A stretch of 64,000 nucleotides of DNA. It comes from CAYULW01 sp964445815. Lineage in GTDB: Bacteria > Bacteroidota > Bacteroidia > Flavobacteriales_E > Vicingaceae. The notes under the pieces are model-generated. The model did no database searches. It was given only the letters and a program-made list of their open reading frames with translations, and was not told where the DNA came from. Location of the stretch: NCBI GenBank assembly GCA_964445815.1, contig CAYULW010000004.1, positions 434,001 to 498,000 on the forward strand. Reading direction: 5' to 3'. Both the position numbers and the translations under genes were made by a program. Positions 8,006 to 16,792 of the stretch are shown here, piece after piece (position 1 is the stretch's first letter; every line of letters starts with the position of its first letter).

Positions 8006-9688
8006 ATGTCCGACGATAAAAAGATTATTTTTTCGATGGTTAATGTATCGAAAACATTGCCTTCAGGGAAACAAATACTAAAGAACATTTACCTTTCTTT
8101 CTTTTATGGTGCTAAAATTGGCATCATCGGTTTGAATGGCTCCGGTAAATCGACCTTGATGAAGATCATTTCAGGAGAAGAACAGAGTTTTCAGGGAGAA
8201 GTGGTCTTCTCTGATGGTTATTCAGTGGGCATGTTGCCTCAGGAACCGGTTTTAGATCCGGAAAAAACAGTAAGAGAAATCGTGGAAGAGGGTGCGGCAG
8301 AAACCGTAGCCGTTTTAAAGGCTTATGAAGAAGTCAATGCACAATTTGCCGATCCGGATGTCTTGGCAGATGGCAATAAGATGGAAGAATTGATGAACAA
8401 GCAGGCGAAGTTACAAGAGCAAATTGATGCTTTGGATGCTTGGGAATTGGATACCAAATTGAACAGAGCCATGGATGCTTTACGTTGTCCCGATGCAGAT
8501 GCTAAAGTGTCTAATTTATCAGGTGGGGAAAGACGTCGTGTGGCACTGTGTCGTTTGCTTTTACAAGAGCCTGATGTTTTGCTTTTGGATGAGCCAACCA
8601 ACCATCTGGATGCCGAATCGGTGTACTGGTTGGAGCAGCACTTGCAACAATACAAAGGGACGGTGATTGCCGTGACTCACGACCGTTATTTCTTAGATAA
8701 TGTCGCCGGATGGATTTTGGAATTGGATAGAGGAGAGGGCATTCCTTTCAAAGGCAATTATACCTCTTGGTTAGAGCAAAAATCTCAGCGTTTAAAACAA
8801 GAAGAAAAGCAAGAGTCGAAACGCAGAAAGAATTTGGAGAAAGAACTGGAATGGTCGAGGATGGCACCTAAAGCCAGGCGTTCGAAGTCCAAGGCACGTT
8901 TGAACAATTACGACAAACTATTGAGCGAAGGAGGAAAAGAGTCCATACAACACTTGGAAATACCGATACCAAGCGGCCCTCGTTTAGGAAATGAAGTGAT
9001 AGAAGTAGAAGGCGTTTCCAAAGGTTTTGGTGAGCGTTTGTTGTTTGAAGACCTTAACTTTAAGTTGCCCCCTGCAGGAATCGTTGGGATCATCGGACCG
9101 AATGGTGCCGGAAAAACCACCTTGTTTAGAATGATTATGGGTGAAGAAACACCGGATCAGGGCAGTTTTAAGGTCGGTTCAACAGTAAAGATTGGATATG
9201 TTGATCAAACTCATGCTGAATTGGATCCTGAAAAAACGGTTTATGATGTGGTTTCGGGTGGACAAGAACACATAGAAGTGGGTGGCAAGACGATTAATTC
9301 CAGAGCTTATCTCTCTCGTTTTAACTTCTCAGGAGGAGATCAAAGCAAGAAAGTCGGAGTACTTTCCGGTGGAGAGCGTAACCGCTTGCACTTGGCGATG
9401 ACCTTAAAAACGGAAGCCAATGTCTTGCTCTTGGATGAGCCAACGAATGATATCGATGTCAACACCTTAAGGGCTTTGGAAGAAGGCATAGAGAATTTTG
9501 CCGGTTGCGCCGTGGTCATTAGTCACGACCGTTGGTTCTTGGATCGCATTTGTACACATATCTTGGCTTTTGAGGGAGATGCTTCGGTCTATTATTTTGA
9601 AGGAGGTTTCTCTGAATATGAAGAGAACAGGAGAAAACGTTTGGGTTCTGAACCACAGAAGTTTAAATACAGAAAACTAGTAAAGTAA
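8006..9688 (+). CDS. ettA: energy-dependent translational throttle protein EttA
   Basis: 560 residues with two ABC domains. First Walker A GLNGSGKST at 42-50, signature LSGGERRRVALCRLL, Walker B VLLLDEPTNHLD; second Walker A GPNGAGKTT, signature LSGGERNRLHLAM, Walker B VLLLDEPTNDID. The charged linker (QEEKQESKRRKNLEKELEWSRMAPKARRSKSKARL) is the EttA-type P-site tRNA interaction motif. It binds the ribosomal E site and gates the first elongation step according to the ATP/ADP ratio. Length and sequence match EttA rather than Uup or drug-resistance ABC-F proteins. Confidence 0.95.
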   Translation: MSDDKKIIFSMVNVSKTLPSGKQILKNIYLSFFYGAKIGIIGLNGSGKSTLMKIISGEEQSFQGEVVFSDGYSVGMLPQEPVLDPEKTVREIVEEGAAETVAVLKAYEEVNAQFADPDVLADGNKMEELMNKQAKLQEQIDALDAWELDTKLNRAMDALRCPDADAKVSNLSGGERRRVALCRLLLQEPDVLLLDEPTNHLDAESVYWLEQHLQQYKGTVIAVTHDRYFLDNVAGWILELDRGEGIPFKGNYTSWLEQKSQRLKQEEKQESKRRKNLEKELEWSRMAPKARRSKSKARLNNYDKLLSEGGKESIQHLEIPIPSGPRLGNEVIEVEGVSKGFGERLLFEDLNFKLPPAGIVGIIGPNGAGKTTLFRMIMGEETPDQGSFKVGSTVKIGYVDQTHAELDPEKTVYDVVSGGQEHIEVGGKTINSRAYLSRFNFSGGDQSKKVGVLSGGERNRLHLAMTLKTEANVLLLDEPTNDIDVNTLRALEEGIENFAGCAVVISHDRWFLDRICTHILAFEGDASVYYFEGGFSEYEENRRKRLGSEPQKFKYRKLVK

Positions 9689-9758
9689 TTACCAATCTGT
9701 TAATTACGAATGAGACATTAAGCTTGTTGTAATTCACTAATTTGTAATTCAAATTGAT

Positions 9759-11171
9759 ATGAATAAAGTAGGAATACCCAAGGGGATGAGGGATTTTTCG
9801 CCGGAGACAATGGCGAAGCGGAATTACATTTTTAACACCATAAGACAAACGTTTGAGAAGTTTGGCTACGCGCAGATCGAAACGCCGACCATGGAGAATA
9901 TTGATACCTTGACCGGAAAGTATGGTGAAGAAGGAGATCGATTGATATTTAGAGTTTTACAAAGGGGAGAAAAGATAGTTAGAGAAGTCAATAACTTAGA
10001 TTATCATTTAAACAAATCTTATAAATCGGATGAACCGCAATATTTTCCACAAGAAATAGCTGATCAGATTGTTAGTAGGTTTGTAGACGGTGGTTTAAGA
10101 TATGACTTAACGGTTCCCTTTGCCCGCTATGTGGTGCAGCATCAAAATGAGATCACTTTCCCATTTAAGCGTTATCAGATTCAGCCGGTATGGCGGGCAG
10201 ATCGCCCACAGAAAGGAAGATATCGGGAGTTTTACCAATGTGATGCAGATGTGATCGGATCTGATTCTCAGATCAACGAACTGGAATTGGTGCAAATTTT
10301 TGATGAAGTACTTTCTCATCTTCAGTTGCAGGATTTTAGCATTAAAATCAACAATCGAAAGGTCTTAAGTGGCATTGCAGAACTGATTGGTCGCCCCGAT
10401 AAATTAATTGACATTACCGTAGCCATTGACAAATTAGATAAGATCGGTAAAGAAAAAGTGTTTGCCGAATTGGAAAGTAAGGGACTTGGTCAAGCAGAAA
10501 TCCAATTAATTGAACCTTTATTTGAGTTAAAAGGAGATAATATTCAGGTTTTAAGCCAATTAAAATTATTATTTAAAGGAGTTGAGATTGGTTTAGAAGG
10601 AGTGTCAGAATTGGAAGAATTGCTTCATTTGATTGGATTGGTAGTGATTCAAAAAGCCAAGATAGAGATTGACGTGACTTTGGCAAGAGGACTAAATTAT
10701 TATACCGGAGCCATCTTTGAAGTGCAAAGCAATGAAGTGCAGATTGGAAGCATTTGTGGTGGTGGACGGTATGCCGATCTGACCGGTATTTTTGGTTTGA
10801 AAAACATGTCTGGTGTTGGCATTTCTTTTGGGGCAGATCGCATTTATGATGTTTTGGAGCACTTGAATCGTTTTCCCGAAGCGGTAGCACAATCCACTCA
10901 ATTGTTGATTGTCAATTTTGGAGGTCAGGAACAAGACTTTGCTCTTCAATTGCTACAAAGGTTCAGACAACGCGGCATCAGAGCGGAATTATATCCCGAT
11001 GCGGTGAAAATGCCTAAACAATTGAAATATGCCAATCAAAGAGGGATAGAATATGTGCTCATGGCCGGTAGTCAGGAGATTACCAGTGGGGAATTGACAT
11101 TGAAAAACATGTTGACCGGAAATCAGGAAAAAGCAAGTGAAGCTCAAATTATTGAAAAGCTGACATCATGA
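9759..11171 (+). CDS. hisS: histidine--tRNA ligase
   Basis: 470 residues, class II synthetase. IPKGMRDFSPETMAKRNYIFNTIR is the usual N-terminus; motif 2 region RYDLTVPFARYV ... QPVWRADRPQKGRYREFYQCDADVIG; histidine-specific ARGLNYYTGAIFEV; motif 3 GVGISFGADRIYDVL; C-terminal anticodon-binding domain (QLLIVNFGG ... GIRAELYPDAVKMPKQLKYANQRG). Its last four bases overlap the start of hutH (ATGA), coupling charging of tRNA-His with histidine breakdown. Confidence 0.96.
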   Translation: MNKVGIPKGMRDFSPETMAKRNYIFNTIRQTFEKFGYAQIETPTMENIDTLTGKYGEEGDRLIFRVLQRGEKIVREVNNLDYHLNKSYKSDEPQYFPQEIADQIVSRFVDGGLRYDLTVPFARYVVQHQNEITFPFKRYQIQPVWRADRPQKGRYREFYQCDADVIGSDSQINELELVQIFDEVLSHLQLQDFSIKINNRKVLSGIAELIGRPDKLIDITVAIDKLDKIGKEKVFAELESKGLGQAEIQLIEPLFELKGDNIQVLSQLKLLFKGVEIGLEGVSELEELLHLIGLVVIQKAKIEIDVTLARGLNYYTGAIFEVQSNEVQIGSICGGGRYADLTGIFGLKNMSGVGISFGADRIYDVLEHLNRFPEAVAQSTQLLIVNFGGQEQDFALQLLQRFRQRGIRAELYPDAVKMPKQLKYANQRGIEYVLMAGSQEITSGELTLKNMLTGNQEKASEAQIIEKLTS

Positions 11172-12661
11172 ATTTTGAAATAAATAATCAGCCGATTAGC
11201 ATCGATGAGATTACAAAACTACTTAAAGGCAATGCGAAGCTAAAGCTTGGTCAAGAGGCCATTAAGGCCATAACAGAGTGTCGCTCGTTTTTGGATCAGA
11301 AGGTGGCTGAATCTGAAGAGCCCATATATGGTGTAAACACCGGCTTTGGTTCACTTTGCGATACAGAGATCAATGCGGATGAATTGAATCAATTGCAAGA
11401 GAACCTGGTCAAATCTCATGCCTGTGGAATAGGAGAGGAGGTGCCGGATGAAGTGGTTAAACTGATGCTCTTGCTTAAGGTGATTGGTTTGGCCAAAGGC
11501 TATTCAGGAGTGCAGTTGGCTACCGTTAACAGATTAATTGACTGTTACAACCACGACATTTTACCTGTGGTTTATCAGCAAGGTTCTTTAGGAGCCTCCG
11601 GAGATTTAGCTCCATTGGCTCATTTGTGCTTACCGCTAATCGGTTTTGGTGAAGTCCATCACAATGGTCAACGTTTAACGGGCGCGGCAATTAATCACAT
11701 TATGGGATGGGAAAGCATTCAATTGAGATCAAAGGAAGGTCTGGCTTTATTGAATGGCACACAATTCATGAGTGCTTATGCCACACATTGTTTGATTCGA
11801 CTCCGGCATTTGTCCAAATGGTCTGATTTTACGGCTGCCGCAAGCATTGATGCTTATGATGGGTATTTGTCTCCTTTTGATGCTGACATACATGCCATCA
11901 GACCGCATCAGGGACAAATACAAACGGCAGAGAACATTCGAAAACTACTTAAGGATTCAGAAATCATCAAACAGAAAAAAAGCTATGTTCAGGATCCTTA
12001 TTGTTTAAGGTGTGTGCCTCAGGTACATGGTGCTTCTAAAGATACAATAACACATGCCCTCAAAGTTGTGGAAACGGAAATCAATTCGGTGACTGATAAT
12101 CCAACGGTGTTTATGCAGGGAGATAAAGTCATATCTGCAGGTAATTTTCATGGACAGCCACTAGCACTTGTTTTAGATTATCTGGCAATTGCTGCTGCCG
12201 AATTGGGGAATATTTCAGAAAGAAGAACCTATAAGCTGATGGGAGGGACGAGAGGGCTTCCGGCCTTTTTATCAAAAAATCCGGGCTTAAACAGTGGATT
12301 TATGATTGTGCAGTATGCGGCAGCTTCTGTTGTGAGCCAAAACAAGCAATTGGCCGTTCCTGCATCTATAGATAGTATTGATTCTTCAAATGGGCAAGAA
12401 GATCATGTCAGTATGGGGGCAAATGCCGCCACCAAATTATATCGTGTGCTTGATAATCTGGAGAAAATAGTGGGAATAGAGTGGTTGTCGGCCTGTCAGG
12501 CTTTAGAATTTAGATCGCATAAATCTTCAACTTTCATTGAAAAACACAAACAACTTTTCAGAGATACTGTCTCTTTTGTAGATGAAGACGTAGTGATGTA
12601 TCCCTTAATGGAAAAGGCCAGAGCTTATGTGGCTCAGAAAGAAATTAAAGCCATTGATTAG
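11168..12661 (+). CDS. hutH: histidine ammonia-lyase
   Basis: 497 residues, full length. It carries the MIO prosthetic-group triad Ala143-Ser144-Gly145 in GSLGASGDLAPLAHL, the GVNTGFGSL loop with its active-site Tyr (IYGVNTGFG), and the NGTQFMSAYAT and VQDPYCLRCVPQVHGA motifs of HutH. It deaminates L-histidine to urocanate in the cytosol. No hutU, hutI or ftcd genes are nearby, so the rest of the pathway, if present, is elsewhere. Translation is coupled to hisS by a 4-nt overlap. Tyrosine ammonia-lyase relatives are possible; the motifs favour histidine. Confidence 0.93.
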   Translation: MNFEINNQPISIDEITKLLKGNAKLKLGQEAIKAITECRSFLDQKVAESEEPIYGVNTGFGSLCDTEINADELNQLQENLVKSHACGIGEEVPDEVVKLMLLLKVIGLAKGYSGVQLATVNRLIDCYNHDILPVVYQQGSLGASGDLAPLAHLCLPLIGFGEVHHNGQRLTGAAINHIMGWESIQLRSKEGLALLNGTQFMSAYATHCLIRLRHLSKWSDFTAAASIDAYDGYLSPFDADIHAIRPHQGQIQTAENIRKLLKDSEIIKQKKSYVQDPYCLRCVPQVHGASKDTITHALKVVETEINSVTDNPTVFMQGDKVISAGNFHGQPLALVLDYLAIAAAELGNISERRTYKLMGGTRGLPAFLSKNPGLNSGFMIVQYAAASVVSQNKQLAVPASIDSIDSSNGQEDHVSMGANAATKLYRVLDNLEKIVGIEWLSACQALEFRSHKSSTFIEKHKQLFRDTVSFVDEDVVMYPLMEKARAYVAQKEIKAID

Positions 12662-12663
12662 GC

Positions 12664-13059
12664 TTAATTGTCTTTTCCTAAATCATCAAAGCTAACGTCA
12701 GAATAGGCAGCATCAGAACCATCCTCTGGACTTTCTGATTGTCTTTGCTCTTCAAGCTCAGCACGTGTTATGATTTCTTTTCCGCCATTCAGTTCGGAAA
12801 TTTTATCAAGAGTTGCTTGCAACTGATCTGTAAAGCTTGCAAAATCTTCAGGATATAGAAACAGCTTGTGCTTCTCATAATAGAACTTGCCATTGTCATT
12901 ATTAAAACGGCGCTTACTTTCTGTAATGGTCAGATACAAATCCTCTGATTTTGTAGACTTTACATCAAAAAAGTATGTTCTATTACCTGCTCTTAGTGAA
13001 TTTGAATAAATATCATCGGCTCTTCTCGATGAGCCTTCGTTCTCATTTCCCTCCATCAA
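12664..13059 (-). CDS. DUF3276 / PUR-family DNA/RNA-binding protein
   Basis: 131 residues. The core RADDIYSNSLRAGNRTYFFDVKSTKSEDLYLTITESKRRF...FYYEKHKLFLYPEDFASFTDQL is the PUR repeat of DUF3276, a single-domain relative of eukaryotic Pur-alpha that dimerises and binds single-stranded nucleic acid. A disordered acidic tail follows (EEQRQSESPEDGSDAAYSD). Its stop codon is 2 bp from the convergent hutH stop. Physiological role is not established; almost universal in Bacteroidota. Confidence 0.88.
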   Translation of the reverse strand: MMEGNENEGSSRRADDIYSNSLRAGNRTYFFDVKSTKSEDLYLTITESKRRFNNDNGKFYYEKHKLFLYPEDFASFTDQLQATLDKISELNGGKEIITRAELEEQRQSESPEDGSDAAYSDVSFDDLGKDN

Positions 13060-13156
13060 ATTGTAGTTTTTTAATCGATAATTAGTGTTTTGAATGTGCT
13101 ACTAACAAAGCTAATAAAAAATTGGATAGCAGATATTTTTTTCAAAAAGGGACGAA

Positions 13157-13918
13157 TTATTCATTAAAGAAGCGATAGGCAAGACCGAAATTGATGCTAA
13201 AGACTTCATAGCCCAAATCGATTTTTATTTGATCAATCTGACCATTGCTTTCAACTTGTTGGTCAAATTCATTTTGAAAGATAGTGTAATTGACATTACT
13301 TAAAAAATCTAGATGTTCTCTAATGTGTATGCGGAGATCAAAGCCCAAACCTGCACCAAAACTTTGTTTTTTTACAGCACTGTAATGTTTTGTTATCTCC
13401 TGATTGCTACTTTGATCTCTATAGTTAAGCTGAACTCCGGGTAAAAATACATTGGCAAATCCCATCATGAAATTAATGCCGAGATCATAATCTTTTTCCA
13501 CTTTTATGGCTGAAATACCTAACAAAGCACCTTTTAACTCATAATCACTTCCGCTTGCCGAAATATAGCTTAGGTCATCAATTTGGCTTCTAGACCTTCT
13601 AAGAGATTCATATTCTATAGGGTGACTGGCATTAAATAAATACAGTTTGGCACCAAGAGATGAAGTAAAGCGGAAACCGGCATCGAGGTAATTGAGATGA
13701 AATCCGTTTTTCGCGAATCCGGATTCCTGAGTGGTGTTACTCTTGTTAGAAAATTTACCTATTGGGATAGACGGACCCAGACTGAAACCAATATATCCTC
13801 GTTTTTTTAAGGGGTCGGTAATGTTCTGCTCTTCAGTCGGCGGTTTTGCCTGTGCATAATACACTTCCGGTAGCAAGATCAGGGCAAGAAAAATGATGAG
13901 AATTTGGAATTTAGGCAT
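13157..13918 (-). CDS. exported outer-membrane beta-barrel-like protein
   Basis: 253 residues with an N-terminal signal peptide ([21 protein letters not shown]). The mature part alternates polar and hydrophobic residues with aromatic girdles ([47 protein letters not shown] at the end), typical of 8-stranded outer-membrane barrels of the PorT / OMP_b-brl class. It overlaps the purE 3' end by 8 bp and is probably co-transcribed from purK. Function unknown; the link with purine synthesis seems positional. Confidence 0.65.
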   Translation of the reverse strand: MPKFQILIIFLALILLPEVYYAQAKPPTEEQNITDPLKKRGYIGFSLGPSIPIGKFSNKSNTTQESGFAKNGFHLNYLDAGFRFTSSLGAKLYLFNASHPIEYESLRRSRSQIDDLSYISASGSDYELKGALLGISAIKVEKDYDLGINFMMGFANVFLPGVQLNYRDQSSNQEITKHYSAVKKQSFGAGLGFDLRIHIREHLDFLSNVNYTIFQNEFDQQVESNGQIDQIKIDLGYEVFSINFGLAYRFFNE

Positions 13919-14396
13919 TCAAATCATCATTCATTGTTTCAACTTTGTTAATCAATTCTACCTTGTATGCTTCCAGCTTTTTATTCACCGATTCTGAATG
14001 TGTTCCCAAAATTTGTACAGCGAGTATACCAGCATTTTTCGCTCCATTTAATGCTACGGTAGCAACAGGCACTCCTCCGGGCATTTGCAGAATGGACAAT
14101 ACACTGTCCCAGCCATCAATAGAGTTGCTTGATTTTACCGGTACTCCGATAACGGGTAGGGTGGTCGCAGAAGCAACCATTCCGGGAAGATGTGCTGCAC
14201 CGCCAGCTCCTGCAATTATGACTTTAAGTCCTCTTGATTTTGCAGATTTGGCATACTCAATCATTTTTTCCGGTGTTCGATGAGCCGAGACGATTTCGAT
14301 TTCATAAGCGATCTGGAAATCATCCATAACCTGTCGGGCCTCTTCCATGACTTTTAAGTCTGAAATACTCCCCATAATAATACCTACTTCTGCCAT
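13911..14396 (-). CDS. purE: 5-(carboxyamino)imidazole ribonucleotide mutase
   Basis: 161 residues. [16 protein letters not shown] is the nucleotide-binding N-terminus; [40 protein letters not shown] contains the catalytic His and the Gly-rich active-site loop of class I PurE. It moves the carboxylate of N5-CAIR to C4 (CAIR) in de novo purine synthesis. Lies 2 bp after purK on the same strand, so the two act in sequence. Confidence 0.96.
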   Translation of the reverse strand: MAEVGIIMGSISDLKVMEEARQVMDDFQIAYEIEIVSAHRTPEKMIEYAKSAKSRGLKVIIAGAGGAAHLPGMVASATTLPVIGVPVKSSNSIDGWDSVLSILQMPGGVPVATVALNGAKNAGILAVQILGTHSESVNKKLEAYKVELINKVETMNDDLNA

Positions 14397-14398
14397 AA

Positions 14399-15544
14399 TT
14401 ATTTACTTGTTACTTTTAATGTTGACTTTACCTGTCGTGCAATGTTTTTTGCAACTTCCAGATCTTCATTTATTATTGTGATGTGTCCCATCTTTCTGAA
14501 TGGCTTGACTTCTTCTTTGCCATAAAGGTGAGGATACACACCATCCATATTTAGTACCTCATTCATGCCCTTATAGTTGGCCTTACCTTTTGCGTCTTCT
14601 TCACCCAATAGGTTAACCATGACTGCCGCACATCTTTTTGAGGTTTTTCCCAAAGGTAGATTCAAAATGGATCTCAAATGTTGTCCGAATTGTGAAATAT
14701 AATTTCCCTCTATAGTATGATGACCACTATTGTGTGATCTGGGAGCTATCTCATTCACCATAAGATGTCCAGTTTTGTCCAAAAAAAGTTCTACGGCCAG
14801 AATGCCGACCATGTCCAGTTTCTCAATAACTGTGCGTGCCAATTGATCTGCTTCTAAAGCCAATTTTTCTGATATAGAAGCAGGGGAAAATAAAAACTCT
14901 ACCATATTGGCCTTGGGATTAAATTCCATTTCCACCACCGGAAAAGTCCTGCATTCTCCATTTTCATTTCTAGCCACGATAACAGATAACTCCTTCTCTA
15001 AATCCACAGCTTGCTCCAACATGCTTGGTTGATCAAAAGCCTTCTCAAGGTCAGTTTTATGCTCTATTTTTTGAACGCCATACCCATCGTAACCGGATGT
15101 TCTTAGTTTTTGGAAAACCGGAAACTTTAAATTGGAGTTCTGAAGTGCGTCTTTTGATTCGATTAATTCAAATGGAGAGGTGGGGATGCCGTTTTTCTGA
15201 TAAAAGCTTTTTTGAAGCCCCTTGTCTTGAATAATCTTCAATACTCTTGATTGCGGATAAACCTTAATGCCCTCTTTTTCCAATTGAGCCAAGGCATCAG
15301 AGTTGACGTCTTCAAATTCGATAGTCACTACATTTTTGTCTCTGCCAAATTGGTAGACTGTATCGTAATCTTTAAAGTCACCTTGAATAAAATCGTCCGT
15401 TAACGCTTTGCAAGGTGCATTTTCAGAAGGGTCAAGTATAGAAATCCTGAGGTTCAAATTATATGCTTCTTGAAGTGTCATTCTGCCCAATTGACCTCCG
15501 CCAAGCATACCAATTTTAAAATCTTTAGAATGGATATTTGACAT
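14399..15544 (-). CDS. purK: 5-(carboxyamino)imidazole ribonucleotide synthase
   Basis: 381 residues, ATP-grasp. N-terminal [29 protein letters not shown] is the PurK Rossmann-like lobe; [15 protein letters not shown] and [36 protein letters not shown] carry the ATP-grasp and substrate loops. It carboxylates AIR using ATP and bicarbonate. First gene of the purK-purE-(OM protein) unit; divergent from hpt-adk, whose purine-salvage role fits the neighbourhood. Confidence 0.96.
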   Translation of the reverse strand: MSNIHSKDFKIGMLGGGQLGRMTLQEAYNLNLRISILDPSENAPCKALTDDFIQGDFKDYDTVYQFGRDKNVVTIEFEDVNSDALAQLEKEGIKVYPQSRVLKIIQDKGLQKSFYQKNGIPTSPFELIESKDALQNSNLKFPVFQKLRTSGYDGYGVQKIEHKTDLEKAFDQPSMLEQAVDLEKELSVIVARNENGECRTFPVVEMEFNPKANMVEFLFSPASISEKLALEADQLARTVIEKLDMVGILAVELFLDKTGHLMVNEIAPRSHNSGHHTIEGNYISQFGQHLRSILNLPLGKTSKRCAAVMVNLLGEEDAKGKANYKGMNEVLNMDGVYPHLYGKEEVKPFRKMGHITIINEDLEVAKNIARQVKSTLKVTSK

Positions 15545-15627
15545 GTTTAAACTTTAAGGCAAAGATAGACGAAACTAAAGGAGAATAAAGTTTAAATGAA
15601 ATTATCCTCATTCGATAATATTATTAC

Positions 15628-15659
15628 TTTTGACAGCCTATCAATTGAATTTAAATTTA
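15628..15659 (+). promoter_or_regulatory. strong promoter match at the 5' end of hpt-adk
   Basis: TTTTG (15628-15632), exactly 19 nt, TAAATTTA (15652-15659). It lies inside the longest possible reading frame of hpt-adk and 2 nt before an in-frame TTG (15662), so it argues for a shorter, leaderless product. Confidence 0.6.
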
Positions 15660-15661
15660 CC

Positions 15662-16792
15662 TTGAAGAGAATAAAAATTCACGACAAAGTTTTTGAACCA
15701 TACATTGATTCGGAAACTATAGATAAGGCGATTTCTTCTTTAGCATCTGAAATTCATCATCGTTATATTGGCAAAAAGCCTGTTTTTATTGGCGTGCTAA
15801 ACGGTTGCTTTTACTTTGCCACCGATCTAATCAGAAAGATAGATTTTGACTGTGAGGTTTCTTTTGTAAAAGTTGCTTCTTATACAGGAACTCAAAGTTC
15901 GGGAAACGTAAGACAGCTTTTGGGCTTGGATCAGAGCATAAAGGGACGTCATGTGATTATTGTAGAAGACATAGTGGATACCGGAAATACGATAGAGGCG
16001 GTTAGTGATATTATACGCAATATGGGAGCAGAATCAGTGGCAGTAGCTACTTTTTTACTAAAACCCGAGATGTATAAGAAAGACATCACAATTGACTATG
16101 TTGCATTGGAAATAAAACCGGAATTTGTCGTTGGCTACGGTCTGGATTACGATGGTTTGGGTAGAAACCTGAATGAATTGTATGTTCTTTCTAAGGAAGA
16201 AAACATTAAAGAAAATAAAGCGATGTTAAATCTTGTATTATTTGGCCCTCCCGGAGCAGGGAAGGGTACTCAGGCAGTTAATTTGAAAGAAAAGTACGGC
16301 TTGATTCACTTATCAACAGGAGATATTTTAAGGAGCGAAATTCAGAATAATACGGATTTAGGTCTCTTGGCTAAATCTTATATGGATAAAGGTGAGCTGG
16401 TTCCGGATGAGGTGGTGATAGACATGATTGAGAACTGTTTGCATGAGAACAAATCTGCAAAGGGGTTTATTTTTGATGGCTTCCCCAGAACAACTGAGCA
16501 AGCACAAGCTTTAGATAATTTATTGCAGAACCACAATACGGAGATTGACCACATGCTATCTCTTGAAGTAGATGATGAAGAGTTAGTTGCCAGAATCATA
16601 AAACGAGGAAGAGATTCGGGAAGAGAAGATGATAAAAATGAATCGGTCATCTTTAATCGGATCATCACTTACAACAAAAAGACGGCTCCGTTAAAGAACT
16701 ATTATTCTGAACAAGGTAAATACAATTCTATTGATGGTATAGGAGGGATAGACGAGATTTTTGATCGTTTATCATCCGTTATTGATGCTTAG
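15662..16792 (+). CDS. adk: hypoxanthine phosphoribosyltransferase-adenylate kinase fusion
   Basis: A two-domain protein. Residues 1-185 are an HPRT (IHDKVFEPYI at the start, PVFIGVLNGCFYFATDLI, and PRPP loop VIIVEDIVDTGNT). Residues about 188-376 are adenylate kinase (LNLVLFGPPGAGKGTQ P-loop, STGDILRSEI, GFIFDGFPRTTEQA, RGRDSGREDD lid without a zinc finger). It would salvage hypoxanthine/guanine and balance adenine nucleotides. I chose TTG at 15662 because HPRTs begin two or three residues before the 'I-x-L/I-H-D-K' motif and a perfect promoter lies just before it. An ATG at 15596 gives 22 more residues of non-conserved sequence. The fusion is known in some Bacteroidota. Confidence 0.9.
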   Translation: MKRIKIHDKVFEPYIDSETIDKAISSLASEIHHRYIGKKPVFIGVLNGCFYFATDLIRKIDFDCEVSFVKVASYTGTQSSGNVRQLLGLDQSIKGRHVIIVEDIVDTGNTIEAVSDIIRNMGAESVAVATFLLKPEMYKKDITIDYVALEIKPEFVVGYGLDYDGLGRNLNELYVLSKEENIKENKAMLNLVLFGPPGAGKGTQAVNLKEKYGLIHLSTGDILRSEIQNNTDLGLLAKSYMDKGELVPDEVVIDMIENCLHENKSAKGFIFDGFPRTTEQAQALDNLLQNHNTEIDHMLSLEVDDEELVARIIKRGRDSGREDDKNESVIFNRIITYNKKTAPLKNYYSEQGKYNSIDGIGGIDEIFDRLSSVIDA

